Part shown: piece after piece, positions 36,915 to 45,790 of the stretch
How positions within the stretch are numbered: the stretch's first letter is position 1
Layout: every line of letters starts with the position of its first letter
Source of the DNA: Bacillus sp. J37
GTDB taxonomy: Bacteria; Bacillota; Bacilli; Bacillales; Bacillaceae
Assembly: GCF_000518865.1 (NCBI RefSeq)
Contig: NZ_KI912515.1
Coordinates: 250,573 to 314,572 of the forward strand
Direction of reading: 5' to 3'
DNA length: 64,000 nt
Translations under genes and position numbers: made by a program
The notes under the pieces: model-generated
Told to the model about the DNA's origin: nothing
Databases searched by the model: none
What the model saw: only the letters and a program-made list of their open reading frames with translations

Positions 36915-37346
36915 TTATAACTTTGTTGAATATCCACGTTGTTGAACGGTTTCCTTAAAAGCATCCATTAAAGCATTGCCGGACAATCCCTGATCTATTA
37001 ATGATTCCAAAAGCTCCTCAGGTCGATACTGCGGTCTTGTTGTTAATAACCGGCCATCAAAAAGTACGGAGATAGATTCATCGAGCACCGTGATTGTATT
37101 AACGCTAGCTGAAATCTTTGCTGGTGCATTACTGACTTTTGAGATTGTCACAAACATCCTTAATGTATGGTTCTCGTCTTTGTGTTTCTCAAAAAAAGAT
37201 AAATATTCCTTTGAAATCAACGCCTCAATTAACCATGAATTTTCGCCATCTTCTTTGTTAATGACAAGACCGTCAAGTAAAGGAATGTTTTTTGCTTCAG
37301 CTGATTGTTCATCAATTTTTAAGCCGACAAGCTTGAACGTTTTCAT
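36915..37346 (-). CDS. ywpF: YwpF-like protein
   Basis: 143 residues beginning MKTFKLVGLKID and containing PLLDGLVINKEDGENSWLIEA, as in the YwpF family (PF14183) of Bacillus, which lies near fabZ/ssbB in B. subtilis. Soluble alpha/beta protein of unknown role. ATG ATG at 37349/37346 both possible. Confidence 0.75.
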   Translation of the reverse strand: MKTFKLVGLKIDEQSAEAKNIPLLDGLVINKEDGENSWLIEALISKEYLSFFEKHKDENHTLRMFVTISKVSNAPAKISASVNTITVLDESISVLFDGRLLTTRPQYRPEELLESLIDQGLSGNALMDAFKETVQQRGYSTKL

Positions 37347-37421
37347 CATGATCATCCCCGCTACCTTATTTTACTCTAGTATACCACAAGGCCACTGTGA
37401 AACCGGAATAGGGGGATGGAA

Positions 37422-37832
37422 TTATTCGGAAATCCTTGATGAATTCTCAACTACACGAATAATTGTATCTTCAATAAGCTTGCGGTGCTTTGTTTTTACC
37501 TGTAAAAGCTGTTGTAAGCTTTGTGTCATTTTTGGATTTTTAATTAAATAGTCAACAACTTGAGAGACAGAGCCATCAGCTTGATACTTCCCGTAAACTT
37601 CATATAAATAATCATTTGTTTGTTCATCTCTGCCAATTAAATGATCAATGCTTACATGAAATGCATCGCTTAATGCTAATAAATAGGACAAATCCGGTTC
37701 CTGTTCACCTGTTTCAAGTCTTGTGATGACAGGTCTGGAAACATTGATTTTCTCCGCTAATTGCTCCTGTGACCATCCGTTTTGCTCTCGATAAAATTTA
37801 AGATTCATTTGGAATTTTTCTAACTCTCTCAT
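37422..37832 (-). CDS. XRE family helix-turn-helix regulator
   Basis: 136 residues: an N-terminal HTH_3 domain (NLKFYREQNGWSQEQLAEKI, VSRPVITRLETGEQEPDLSY) and a C-terminal helical part. The start is uncertain: ATG 37832 and ATG 37811 lack a strong site, and a TTG at 37856 is also open. Likely a local or phase regulator; target unknown. Confidence 0.85.
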   Translation of the reverse strand: MRELEKFQMNLKFYREQNGWSQEQLAEKINVSRPVITRLETGEQEPDLSYLLALSDAFHVSIDHLIGRDEQTNDYLYEVYGKYQADGSVSQVVDYLIKNPKMTQSLQQLLQVKTKHRKLIEDTIIRVVENSSRISE

Positions 37833-38127
37833 TGAACCAACAATTCCCTTCTCCAAGCTTACTGTTATCGTAAAGGAGAAAAGATAGAGGAGATGTTCAA
37901 ATCTAAGACAATATAAGAAATGTTCGTATTACGGACAAACTTAGATATTTAGACCTATTTTAAGAAAATCTCAAAAATATGAAGAAAGATGGAGACAAGC
38001 CACACTTTTTCCACGGATATCGTCATTTTTCGCAATATATCAACACAAATTAACTCTAGCGACCAACTAATATGGAATATACTTACAGTGGGACTTATAG
38101 ATAAAATAAGAGAAATGAGGGTAAACG

Positions 38128-38544
38128 ATGAAAAACTATAAGCTGAAGTCAATCTATTTAAAACAAAATGCAAACAATCCACTACAAGTAAAAGAAAGTA
38201 ATACCCAGGACCTGGTCGTTCTCCGGGTAGGAGATCATGAAGTAGGGACAAATAACTACCATCATTTCCGGGTACCCGTTCATGCGACAGTCGATATTCG
38301 GTATGAAGACACTGACCAAAAAAGCATCCTTAGATTCATCTTTCAGCAAGATCAACGTAGCCTGTCCATTCAGTATTTTACACGGGATAAAGATGAACAA
38401 CACTACATAGACACACCTCTTAATGATGAACTCATTCAATCAAAGGCCTTTCAACGTATTCTTCAGAGTATAAACTTCTCAGGCAAAAACCATTTTTCAT
38501 ACCTTGTTAACCCTATACAGCGATTAAAGGATCAACCTTATTAA
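38128..38544 (+). CDS. Hypothetical protein, 138 residues
   Basis: I do not recognise the family. Soluble, rich in His, Gln and Tyr, with predicted beta strands (VVLRVGDHEV, VPVHATVDIRYED, SILRFIFQQD). A GAGGG site precedes the ATG. Monocistronic, closed by a terminator, located in the interval that holds ywpF-ywpG-ssbB in B. subtilis. Confidence 0.75.
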   Translation: MKNYKLKSIYLKQNANNPLQVKESNTQDLVVLRVGDHEVGTNNYHHFRVPVHATVDIRYEDTDQKSILRFIFQQDQRSLSIQYFTRDKDEQHYIDTPLNDELIQSKAFQRILQSINFSGKNHFSYLVNPIQRLKDQPY

Positions 38545-38566
38545 ACATTCCTAAATAACCTAAAGT

Positions 38567-38600
38567 GAAAAGAGAAGTGTTGAGTGCACTTCTCTTTTTT
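38567..38600 (+). terminator. Terminator after the 138-residue gene
   Basis: Stem AGAGAAGTG / CACTTCTCT with a seven-base loop and T run. Confidence 0.9.
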
Positions 38601-38698
38601 AGTCTTTATTAAACGCTGTAACCCAATTGCATCAACGTATTAACCCTACTATAGCAAGGCAATCTCATTCAAAGAATAAATAAATAATAAAAAAACAC

Positions 38699-38764
38699 TT
38701 GAAATTCAGAATGCGTTTTCATATGATAATAACAAAGGTAACTACTTTTTATTAAAGGTCACTA
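38699..38764 (+). promoter_or_regulatory. Promoter, cre and GntR operator of the first sulfoquinovose operon
   Basis: TTGAAA (38699-38704), 17-base spacer, TATGAT (38722-38727). The reverse strand of 38708-38722 reads ATGAAAACGCATTCT, a full match to the cre consensus, placed between -35 and -10. Two direct repeats, AAAGGTAACTA (38734) and AAAGGTCACTA (38754), 20 bases apart, lie over the start region and are the likely GntR operator. The same set is found at 45601-45667. Confidence 0.82.
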
Positions 38765-38797
38765 TGAATATAACTAACGATGACGGAGGGAAATAAA

Positions 38798-39478
38798 ATG
38801 AAATATTTTTTAGACAGTGCCAAAATTGAGGAAATTAAATACGCATACGAAAATTGGGGGATTGATGGGGTTACAACAAACCCGCGTCATATTATGACAA
38901 GCGGAAAGTCATTCTTAACTGTTTTAGATGAAGTAGGAAGTGAATTTAAAGGTGTAGAAAATTTTCCAATTTCAGCAGAGATCAATCCACATTTGGATGA
39001 TGCAAAAGAAATGGTCCAGGAAGGGAAAAAAATTGCTGCTCTTTCATCAAACTTTATTATAAAAATCCCTTGTACAGAGCCAGGGCTAATCGCTGCTAGA
39101 GAACTAGAAAAAGAGGGAGTTCGGACGAATATAACACTTGTATTTTCTCCTTCACAGGCTTTACAGCCAGCAAGAATTGGAGCGAAATTCGTTTCACCAT
39201 TTGTAGGTTGGAAGGAAAATAGCGGGGAAGATACAAATCAATATATTAAAGATATTGTTGATATCTATAAAGGATATAACTATGATACAGAAATCATTGT
39301 TGCGGCACTTCGTAATGGAAAACAAATTGTTGATGCGGCAAAAGCGGGAGCACACATTGTAACATGCGGATTTGATGTTTATAAAAACAGCTTTTATCAT
39401 GCGTTTACGGACTACGGTCTGGATGTATTCCGTAAGGCTTGGGACAATACGGTACAGGAAGAAATTGTTTTAAAATAA
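38798..39478 (+). CDS. sftT: 6-deoxy-6-sulfofructose transaldolase
   Basis: 226 residues, the short transaldolase/FSA-type barrel. Lys89 in FIIKIPCTEPG is the Schiff-base lysine; MKYFLDSAKIEEIKYA and GVTTNPRH are the strand 1 and loop signatures. In the sulfo-TAL pathway the enzyme moves the dihydroxyacetone part of sulfofructose to glyceraldehyde 3-phosphate or erythrose 4-phosphate, releasing sulfolactaldehyde. The specific role is taken from the neighbours: sulfoquinovosidase, isomerase and sulfolactaldehyde dehydrogenase. Start ATG 38798 after GGAGGG. Confidence 0.88.
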   Translation: MKYFLDSAKIEEIKYAYENWGIDGVTTNPRHIMTSGKSFLTVLDEVGSEFKGVENFPISAEINPHLDDAKEMVQEGKKIAALSSNFIIKIPCTEPGLIAARELEKEGVRTNITLVFSPSQALQPARIGAKFVSPFVGWKENSGEDTNQYIKDIVDIYKGYNYDTEIIVAALRNGKQIVDAAKAGAHIVTCGFDVYKNSFYHAFTDYGLDVFRKAWDNTVQEEIVLK

Positions 39479-39523
39479 GGATGTTTTCGTAAACATTGTT
39501 GCTTTGTAATAAGTGTAGAGGTT

Positions 39524-39651
39524 GTTGATTTGAGCTCCAGGCTGCTCGCTTTCCGTGGGGTGGGCGGTGAGCCTCCTCAACGCTTTGCGTCTGCGGGGTC
39601 TCAACTGTCCCACAGCTCCCACAGGAGTCTCGCATATCCGTTCAAATCAAC
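39524..39651. repeat. MITE-like repeat, family C, inside the sulfoquinovose operon
   Basis: 128 bases with terminal inverted repeats GTTGATTTGA (39524) and TTCAAATCAAC (39641). The inside is GC-rich for this genome (CTCCAGGCTGCTCGC, GGGTGGGCGGTGAGCCTCC) and self-complementary. I recall similar dispersed repeats from other Bacillus genomes. It separates the transaldolase and DUF4867 genes, and may lower or process the operon mRNA. Confidence 0.75.
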
Positions 39652-39728
39652 CATATTTAGTTTTATAAGTACTTATTTAAAACAACAATCTTTTAGAAAA
39701 GAGCCTAAAATAAAAAGGCTATTAAGAT

Positions 39729-39761
39729 CCCTCAAAGATACCTATCTTTAGTCTTTGAGGG
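39729..39761 (+). other. Hairpin upstream of the DUF4867 gene
   Basis: CCCTCAAAGA (39729-39738) and TCTTTGAGGG (39752-39761) form a perfect stem, inside weaker AAGGCT/GGCCTT arms. There is no T run of note, so this may be an mRNA-stabilising or partial terminator hairpin in the operon. Confidence 0.5.
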
Positions 39762-39797
39762 GCCTTTAACCCACAAGTTGTATGGAGGTAAATTCCT

Positions 39798-40469
39798 TTG
39801 GATAAATTTGAAAACCTAAAAACACTAAATAACCATATCCCTTTTTATCATGTGAATGACCCTGCTTTTGCTTCATATGGAAACATAATAGATAATTACA
39901 ATTTCAATGAATTAGATCTATACATGGACCATACAGAAATTCCAAATGAAGGAAATATTTATGTCCCATCTGTTGCAGAAATGGAAGAGACACCAGTTAA
40001 AGAACAAATTCAGAGTCATTTCTATGGTCAACTACCGATCCAAATTGGTTATTGTAATGGTGTTAATTCAACGCTAAATGGTCTAGAATATCATAAGGGC
40101 AGTGAGATTAATTACGCTCTGACAGATATTGTCCTTTTACTAGGAAAATTACAATCTATTAAACATAATCACTATGATTCAAGCGAAATTGAAGCCTTTT
40201 TTATTCCAAAAGGAACAGCGGTAGAATTGTACGGGACAACTCTTCATTTTGCACCATGTAAAATAAGTGATAAAGGTTTTAAAGTTGTTGTGATTTTACC
40301 CGATGGAACGAATCAGCCATTAAATAAAGAGATTGAAAAAAGAACTGAGGAAGATTCGTTATTATTTATGAAGAATAAATGGTTGTTGGCACATCTGGAT
40401 CGAGAAATATTGATTAATCGTGGTGCCTATCCAGGAATAAAGGGAGAAAACATTCAAATTTATTACTAA
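39798..40469 (+). CDS. DUF4867 cupin-like protein
   Basis: 223 residues. The segments LNGLEYHKGSEINYALTDIVL, FFIPKGTAVELYGTTLHFAPC and FKVVVILPDGTN are typical of DUF4867 (PF16161), with a cupin-type metal site made from His/Glu. Genes of this family recur in sulfo-TAL gene clusters of Firmicutes without a firm role; sugar isomerase or mutarotase activity on sulfoquinovose would fit. Start TTG 39798 after TGGAGGT. Confidence 0.85.
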   Translation: MDKFENLKTLNNHIPFYHVNDPAFASYGNIIDNYNFNELDLYMDHTEIPNEGNIYVPSVAEMEETPVKEQIQSHFYGQLPIQIGYCNGVNSTLNGLEYHKGSEINYALTDIVLLLGKLQSIKHNHYDSSEIEAFFIPKGTAVELYGTTLHFAPCKISDKGFKVVVILPDGTNQPLNKEIEKRTEEDSLLFMKNKWLLAHLDREILINRGAYPGIKGENIQIYY

Positions 40470-40507
40470 GACAAATGATGATAAAAAAATAAGGGAGTAT
40501 ATAAATT

Positions 40508-42286
40508 ATGGAGATGTCAAATATCTGGTTCACGCTTTTATCGTGCATTTTCTTTATGGGCTTAGTAGGTTGGATCTCATATTTAAAAACAAAGGGTGAT
40601 GTAAGCGATTCCACAGGTTACTTTTTGGCTGGCCGCGGCTTAACAGGTACCTTTATTGCCGGATCTTTATTGTTAACGAATTTATCGGCAGAACAGTTAA
40701 TTGGTCTTAATGGGCAGGCGTATCGAGCGAACTTATCGAATATGGCATGGGAAGTAACAGCAGGATTTGCTGTTGTCATTATGGCACTCTATTTACTTCC
40801 AAAGTACTTAGGTGGTGCTTTTACAACGTTGCCTGGTTTTTTGAGTTCACGTTATGATGAAGGGGTTCGTCGTCTTTCTGTGTTATTGTTTATGCTTGGT
40901 TATATATTAGTAACAGTTCCTTCTGTTTTATATTCCGGTGCTTTAGCGATATTACAGCTTTTTGATGTACCAGCTATGTTTAATATTTCATATGAGGAAT
41001 CCATTTGGTTAATCGTTTGGGTCGTTGGAATTATCGGAGCTGTTTATGCCATTTTCGGCGGGCTGAAAGCGGTTGCTGTGTCCGATACGATTAATGGGAT
41101 TGGATTATTAATTATCGGTGTTCTTGTTCCGGTTTTAGGGTTTATGACTCTTGGAGACGGAAGCTTTGCAGAAGGTGTGAAAACAGTTGTAAAGGCTAAC
41201 CCGGAGAAACTAAATGCCATTGGTTCCAGTACGGATTCGGTACCATTTGGAACGATTTTTACTGGAATGATTTTAGCGAATCTATTCTATTGGGGTACAA
41301 ACCAATATGTTATTCAGCGGACACTAGGTGCAGCTAGTTTAGCAGAGGGGCAAAAAGGTGTTCTTTACTCAGGGTTTTTTAAGTTGGCCATTCCATTTTT
41401 TATGATGGTTCCAGGTTTAATTGCTTACCAACTTTATGGTGAAGGAATGAACCCGGTTGATTTAGCTTACCCGGCACTAGTAGCAGATGTATTACCATTG
41501 TATATGTCAGGATTCTTTTTAGCTGTCTTACTTGGAGCGGTTTTAAGCTCGTTCAACTCATTATTAAATTCAGCTGCTACCATGTTTGCATTAGATATTT
41601 ACAAACCATTAAAAGAACATGCAACAGATCAAGAATTAATTCGTGTTAGTAAGATTTTTGGAACAATTATTGCGTTAGTATCTTTTTTCATCTCTCCATT
41701 GCTTATGAATGCACCAGACGGATTATGGGATTTAATTCGCCGCTTTACAGGGTTTTTCAACATCCCAATTATCACAATTGTTCTAGTAGGCTTGCTGTCT
41801 AAGCGTATTCCGGCACTTGCTGCGAAGGTCGTTATCGTATTTCACGTAATCACGTATTATATGCTTGTTTGGGGATTAGACCAACTCTTTGGCTTCCAGG
41901 TACCAATTAACTTTATCTATGTATATGCGATTTTATTCTGTGTTGAAGTTGCCATTATGATGGTCATTGGAAAAATGAAGCCGATGAAGGTTCCATATAT
42001 CTTTAAGTCAAATGCACAAGTTAGTCTTGTTCCTTGGAAATATTCATTACTTGTTACCGTTGTGTTATTAACGCTAATCGTCATGACATATGTCGTGTTC
42101 TCACCTATAGGTCTGGCTTATGGTGAAGAAATTGTTTCTCCAATGTTTTGGCCGGTCATGATATTGGTAACAGCTGTTGCCGTTGTTTTAGGTATTTTTT
42201 CAGTGAAGAGTTGGATGAAAAAATACTCCAGCTATCTAACGAATCAACAACCGGAAAGTGAAAATAAAGATAAAAAACTTGCTTAA
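40508..42286 (+). CDS. SSS family transporter, likely sulfoquinovose importer
   Basis: 592 residues, about 14 spans. SSS signatures: YFLAGRGLTGTFIAGSLLLTN near the N-terminus, AIFGGLKAVAVSDTING, YWGTNQYVIQRTLGA and LGAVLSSFNSLLNSAATMFA with sodium-site Ser residues. It resembles the SGLT branch (sugar, inositol) more than the acetate branch at 11302. In this operon it most likely brings in sulfoquinovose or its glyceride with sodium. Confidence 0.88.
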   Translation: MEMSNIWFTLLSCIFFMGLVGWISYLKTKGDVSDSTGYFLAGRGLTGTFIAGSLLLTNLSAEQLIGLNGQAYRANLSNMAWEVTAGFAVVIMALYLLPKYLGGAFTTLPGFLSSRYDEGVRRLSVLLFMLGYILVTVPSVLYSGALAILQLFDVPAMFNISYEESIWLIVWVVGIIGAVYAIFGGLKAVAVSDTINGIGLLIIGVLVPVLGFMTLGDGSFAEGVKTVVKANPEKLNAIGSSTDSVPFGTIFTGMILANLFYWGTNQYVIQRTLGAASLAEGQKGVLYSGFFKLAIPFFMMVPGLIAYQLYGEGMNPVDLAYPALVADVLPLYMSGFFLAVLLGAVLSSFNSLLNSAATMFALDIYKPLKEHATDQELIRVSKIFGTIIALVSFFISPLLMNAPDGLWDLIRRFTGFFNIPIITIVLVGLLSKRIPALAAKVVIVFHVITYYMLVWGLDQLFGFQVPINFIYVYAILFCVEVAIMMVIGKMKPMKVPYIFKSNAQVSLVPWKYSLLVTVVLLTLIVMTYVVFSPIGLAYGEEIVSPMFWPVMILVTAVAVVLGIFSVKSWMKKYSSYLTNQQPESENKDKKLA

Positions 42287-42361
42287 TTAGAGATTGAGTC
42301 TGTCCAGGTTGTCAGACTCTCTTCTATGAGACCAGGTTGAAAGAAGGCGAGAGGATTGAAC

Positions 42362-44401
42362 ATGATCGACATTCATTCAAAAACAGGGATGGAATTAGAA
42401 GTACGTGAGGACGGTTTTGAACTAGTGTGGAATGGAGAAACATTAGTAAAGCATTCAGCCACGAAACCTTTTGTTTACGTAGGATATGGGGAAGAAAAAA
42501 TGGACATGTATCGCGGGAATTTTGATATCCATGATTATGTCATTGAGAGGACAGCTCTTCGATATGCCAAAACACGTGTAAATGAGGATGAAACAGTTTT
42601 CCTATCTCTTAGTAGATTTAAAGGAGAAGATCCGGCAGTAACATTCTCGTTAAAAGTGGAAGATAGTCAAGCGGTATTAAGAGTTGTCGAAACTCAAGAA
42701 AGTGTTAATCGTTTTTGGATTCGTGTTGAAGCGGATCAACATGAAAAAGTGTATGGGTGTGGTGAACAGCTGTCTCATTTTAATATGAGAGGAAAAAACT
42801 TTCCACTTTGGACATCAGAACCAGGTGTTGGCAGAAACAAGAATACCTATGTTACATGGCAGGCGGATGTGAAGGATAAAGCTGGCGGAGATTATTACAA
42901 CACAAATTTCCCGCAGCCAACTTATGTTTCAAGCAATAAATATTATTGTCATGTGGAAACAACAGCATATGCTGATTTCGATTTTCGCCAAGCTGATTTT
43001 CATGAATTACAAGTATGGGAAGTACCAAAGGAAATTATTTTTGAAGGAGCATCCACTTTTCTGAATTTAGTAGAAAAGATCACAGCACGCTTTGGACGTC
43101 AGCCGGAATTACCAGAATGGACGTATGATGGAATTTGGCTTGGAATTCAAGGTGGGACAGATGTTGTAGAGGCTAAGCTGGAGAAGGCGCTTGCTAAGGG
43201 AGTGAAGGTTGGAGGAGTTTGGTGTCAGGATTGGCAAGGAAAGCGGATCACCTCCTTCGGAAAACGATTAATGTGGAACTGGAAATGGAATCCGGAGGAA
43301 TATCCAAATCTTGATAAGAAAATTCATGAGTGGAAAGAAAAAGGTATCCGATTCTTAGGCTATATTAATCCATATGTAGCAGTTGAGGGTGATCTTTATC
43401 AATATGCAAATGAAAAGGGATATTTGGCATTAAATCAACAAGGTGAAACATACCTTGTAGACTTTGGTGAGTTTTATTGCGGAGTTGTGGACTTTACACA
43501 TCCTGAAGCCTTTGAGTGGTATAAAAGTGTCATTAAAGAGAATATGCTAGATTTTGGAATTGACGGCTGGATGGCCGATTTTGGCGAGTATTTACCAACA
43601 GATGTTGTGCTTCATAATGGTGTGGATGCCAAAATCATGCATAATGCGTGGCCTGCGCTATGGGCAAAAGTTAACTATGAGGCAGTTCAAGAAGCAAACA
43701 AATTAGGTGAAGCTGTGTACTTTATGCGCGCAGGCTATACAGGAGTGCAAAAATATTGCACACTTCTTTGGGGCGGCGATCAAAGTGTAGATTTCTCAAT
43801 AGACGATGGCTTAGCTTCAGTCATACCAGCTGCATTATCTTCCGGGATGATCGGCTGTGGCTTACATCATAGTGATATCGGTGGATACACTAGCTTACAC
43901 GGCAATAAGCGTTCAAAGCAATTACTGATGCGATGGGCTGAGATGGGCGCCTTCACACCAGTCATGAGAACACATGAAGGAAATCGTCCGGATGATTGCT
44001 TCCAATATGATGATGATGACGAGTCATTAGATCACTTAGCAAGAATGACACAAATTTATGTGGCCTTATCACCCTATACAAGATCACTTGTAAAGGAAAA
44101 CGCAGAACGCGGGATTCCTGTACAACGCCCGTTATTTATGCACTATGAACAAGATGAAAAAGCTTACCATATTCAATATCAATATTTATATGGCCGGGAT
44201 TTACTTGTTGCTCCAGTCCATCAGGAAAATCAAAAAGAGTGGAATGTCTATTTACCGGAAGATGAATGGGTTCACCTCTGGACCGGTCAGGAATATAAAG
44301 GCGGAGATGTAACAGTAGCTGCGCCAATCGGAAAACCACCTGTATTTTATCGTAAACATTCCGAGTGGAAAGAAACATTTCTGAAGATCGCTAATATGTA
44401 A
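42362..44401 (+). CDS. sftG: Sulfoquinovosidase, GH31 (YihQ-like)
   Basis: 679 residues. It frees sulfoquinovose from sulfoquinovosyl glycerides in the cytosol. The nucleophile is Asp406 (GWMADFGEYLPTD) and the acid/base Asp473 (WGGDQSVDFS), one place beyond Asp405 and Asp472 of E. coli YihQ. All five YihQ residues that read the sulfonate are kept with the same one-residue shift: Gln263, Gln289, Arg302, Trp305 and Tyr509 (the QQRWY set). No signal peptide. ATG 42362 is preferred over TTG 42356. Confidence 0.96.
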   Translation: MIDIHSKTGMELEVREDGFELVWNGETLVKHSATKPFVYVGYGEEKMDMYRGNFDIHDYVIERTALRYAKTRVNEDETVFLSLSRFKGEDPAVTFSLKVEDSQAVLRVVETQESVNRFWIRVEADQHEKVYGCGEQLSHFNMRGKNFPLWTSEPGVGRNKNTYVTWQADVKDKAGGDYYNTNFPQPTYVSSNKYYCHVETTAYADFDFRQADFHELQVWEVPKEIIFEGASTFLNLVEKITARFGRQPELPEWTYDGIWLGIQGGTDVVEAKLEKALAKGVKVGGVWCQDWQGKRITSFGKRLMWNWKWNPEEYPNLDKKIHEWKEKGIRFLGYINPYVAVEGDLYQYANEKGYLALNQQGETYLVDFGEFYCGVVDFTHPEAFEWYKSVIKENMLDFGIDGWMADFGEYLPTDVVLHNGVDAKIMHNAWPALWAKVNYEAVQEANKLGEAVYFMRAGYTGVQKYCTLLWGGDQSVDFSIDDGLASVIPAALSSGMIGCGLHHSDIGGYTSLHGNKRSKQLLMRWAEMGAFTPVMRTHEGNRPDDCFQYDDDDESLDHLARMTQIYVALSPYTRSLVKENAERGIPVQRPLFMHYEQDEKAYHIQYQYLYGRDLLVAPVHQENQKEWNVYLPEDEWVHLWTGQEYKGGDVTVAAPIGKPPVFYRKHSEWKETFLKIANM

Positions 44402-44407
44402 GAGAAG

Positions 44408-44440
44408 AGAAGGTTGTTGAAGCATTCAACAGCCTTTTTG
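44408..44440 (+). terminator. Terminator of the first sulfoquinovose operon
   Basis: Stem AAGGTTGTTGAA / TTCAACAGCCTT (one G-U pair), three-base loop, five T. Confidence 0.9.
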
Positions 44441-44491
44441 GTTCTTGCTTAGGAAACTATTAAATTTTTTGAAATGTGGATAAGTACGGGA

Positions 44492-44655
44492 CATCCAGCT
44501 CCGAAGCACAGGACGTGCAAGTGCAGTTATTGCGACAGGACGTCGCGTTTTTGACTGCCTCTAGGGTCTAGCCACAAATGAATTGAAGACAAAGAACGTC
44601 TTCTATTCATTTGCGTCTTATTTGCCTGTGACTGATCAAGGCGTTTGCGCTTTTG
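44492..44655. repeat. MITE-like repeat, family B, copy 3 (longer variant)
   Basis: Starts ATCCAGCTCCGAAGC, holds two extra hairpins (GCACAGGACGTGC and GCGACAGGACGTCGC), then the core AATGAATTGAAGACAAAG and ACGTCTTCTATTCATT around AAAGAACGTCTTC, and ends AAGGCGTTTGCGC. The core and right end agree with copies 1 and 2; the left part differs, so this is a compound form. Confidence 0.75.
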
Positions 44656-44700
44656 TTAAGCATTCCTTCAAATTTTTGTAACACACACTGTTAAAATTAA

Positions 44701-44748
44701 GGTAGGTATGTATGATATAATAGTCATGATGATTAGTGAATACCTATT
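44701..44748 (+). promoter_or_regulatory. Promoter and possible operator of GntR regulator 1
   Basis: GGTAGGTAT (44701) and ATACCTATT (44740) form an imperfect inverted pair around TATAAT (44716-44721). The GGTA half site recalls the AAAGGTA(A/C)CTA repeats in the two operon promoters, so autoregulation is plausible. Confidence 0.5.
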
Positions 44749-44801
44749 CTAAGTGAAAATAGATGAAGTCTGAAAAGTAGCAGCGGAAAGGAATGGTAGT
44801 A

Positions 44802-45530
44802 TTGGAAACCAAAGTTGATCCCAATAAAAATATCGCTCTATACCTTCAAGTAAAGGATATTTTAATTAAGCGCATACAAGAAAAAATATGGGCACCAAAT
44901 TCATTGATTCCCACCGAACAAGAGTTAATGGAAGAATTTAATGTGAGCCGAACAACATTACGTCAGGCGATTACCATACTTGTACAGGAAGGTTTATTAG
45001 AAAAAAAGCAGGGGAAAGGAACGATTGTAAAATCACAGCAACTAACCGGAAATGGACGATTAAAGGGTTTTGCTGAAGAAGCAATTGAGAAAGGCTTAAC
45101 GCCAAAATCAAAATTACTCCGAATCGAAATGAAAAAGGATTTGTATCATGAAAAATCAATGTTAGATATCCCTGAAAATGAGGAGGTTTTAGTCATTGAA
45201 CGAATACGTTTTGCTGATTCCGAACCAATTGCTATAGAGCGGACATGCTGGCCTTCACATATTGGGAAGCTATTTGAAAATCAAGATTTAGATCGTGCGA
45301 AATTCTATGAAATCTTAGAGGAAAATGGAATTATTTTAAAACGAGCCAAGGAAAAGATCTCAGCAATTAATGCCACATTATATGAAGCGGATTTATTAGG
45401 GATTCGGGGCGGTGAAGCACTGTTAGAAACAGAGAAAATCAGCTATGGTCTCGATGATCGGGCCATTGAATTTTCTAAAGTAAAATTTCGCAGTGATAAA
45501 TACCATTATAATATTGAACTTACTAGATAA
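44802..45530 (+). CDS. GntR/HutC family regulator 1 of sulfoquinovose use
   Basis: 242 residues: winged helix GntR domain (about 12-80; LIPTEQELMEEFNVSRTTLR, QEGLLEKKQGKGTIV) and UTRA ligand domain (about 95-240; EEVLVIERIRFADSEPIAIE). Closely paralogous to the regulator at 47173. Start TTG 44802 fits GGAAAGGA better than ATG 44793, which touches that site. Own promoter and terminator. It probably represses both operons until a sulfosugar intermediate binds. Confidence 0.9.
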   Translation: METKVDPNKNIALYLQVKDILIKRIQEKIWAPNSLIPTEQELMEEFNVSRTTLRQAITILVQEGLLEKKQGKGTIVKSQQLTGNGRLKGFAEEAIEKGLTPKSKLLRIEMKKDLYHEKSMLDIPENEEVLVIERIRFADSEPIAIERTCWPSHIGKLFENQDLDRAKFYEILEENGIILKRAKEKISAINATLYEADLLGIRGGEALLETEKISYGLDDRAIEFSKVKFRSDKYHYNIELTR

Positions 45531-45566
45531 AAAGGCAGACAGTGAGCAAATCATTGTCTGCTTTTT
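45529..45566 (+). terminator. Terminator after GntR regulator 1
   Basis: Stem GCAGACAGTG / CATTGTCTGC (one G-U pair) flanked by A and T runs. Confidence 0.88.
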
Positions 45567-45600
45567 AACGTAGAAAAATGAAATAAAAAAGAAAAAACAC

Positions 45601-45667
45601 TTGAAATATTGTAGACGTTTACATATCATAGAATTAAAGGTACCTACTTTTTGTTGAAAGGTAACTA
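45601..45667 (+). promoter_or_regulatory. Promoter, cre and GntR operator of the second sulfoquinovose operon
   Basis: TTGAAA (45601-45606), 17-base spacer, TATCAT (45624-45629). The reverse strand of 45610-45624 reads ATGTAAACGTCTACA, a cre with one mismatch. Direct repeats AAAGGTACCTA (45636) and AAAGGTAACTA (45657) lie at the same distance behind the -10 as in the first operon, here 21 bases apart. Confidence 0.82.
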
Positions 45668-45790
45668 CGAATAACGTATTGAAAGATCTTATGAAAAATA
45701 AAGAATTGTAGTTTTAAAGATAGTGATCTATTTGTATTTGTAATGATAAATTAATGTTGTGAAGCTTGAAAAAGAAAAGGAGAATAGTTG

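Noticed and set aside
42362..44401. Plain alpha-glucosidase annotation of the GH31 gene
   Set aside because: All five sulfonate-recognition residues of YihQ are kept at matching positions, which favours sulfoquinovosidase.
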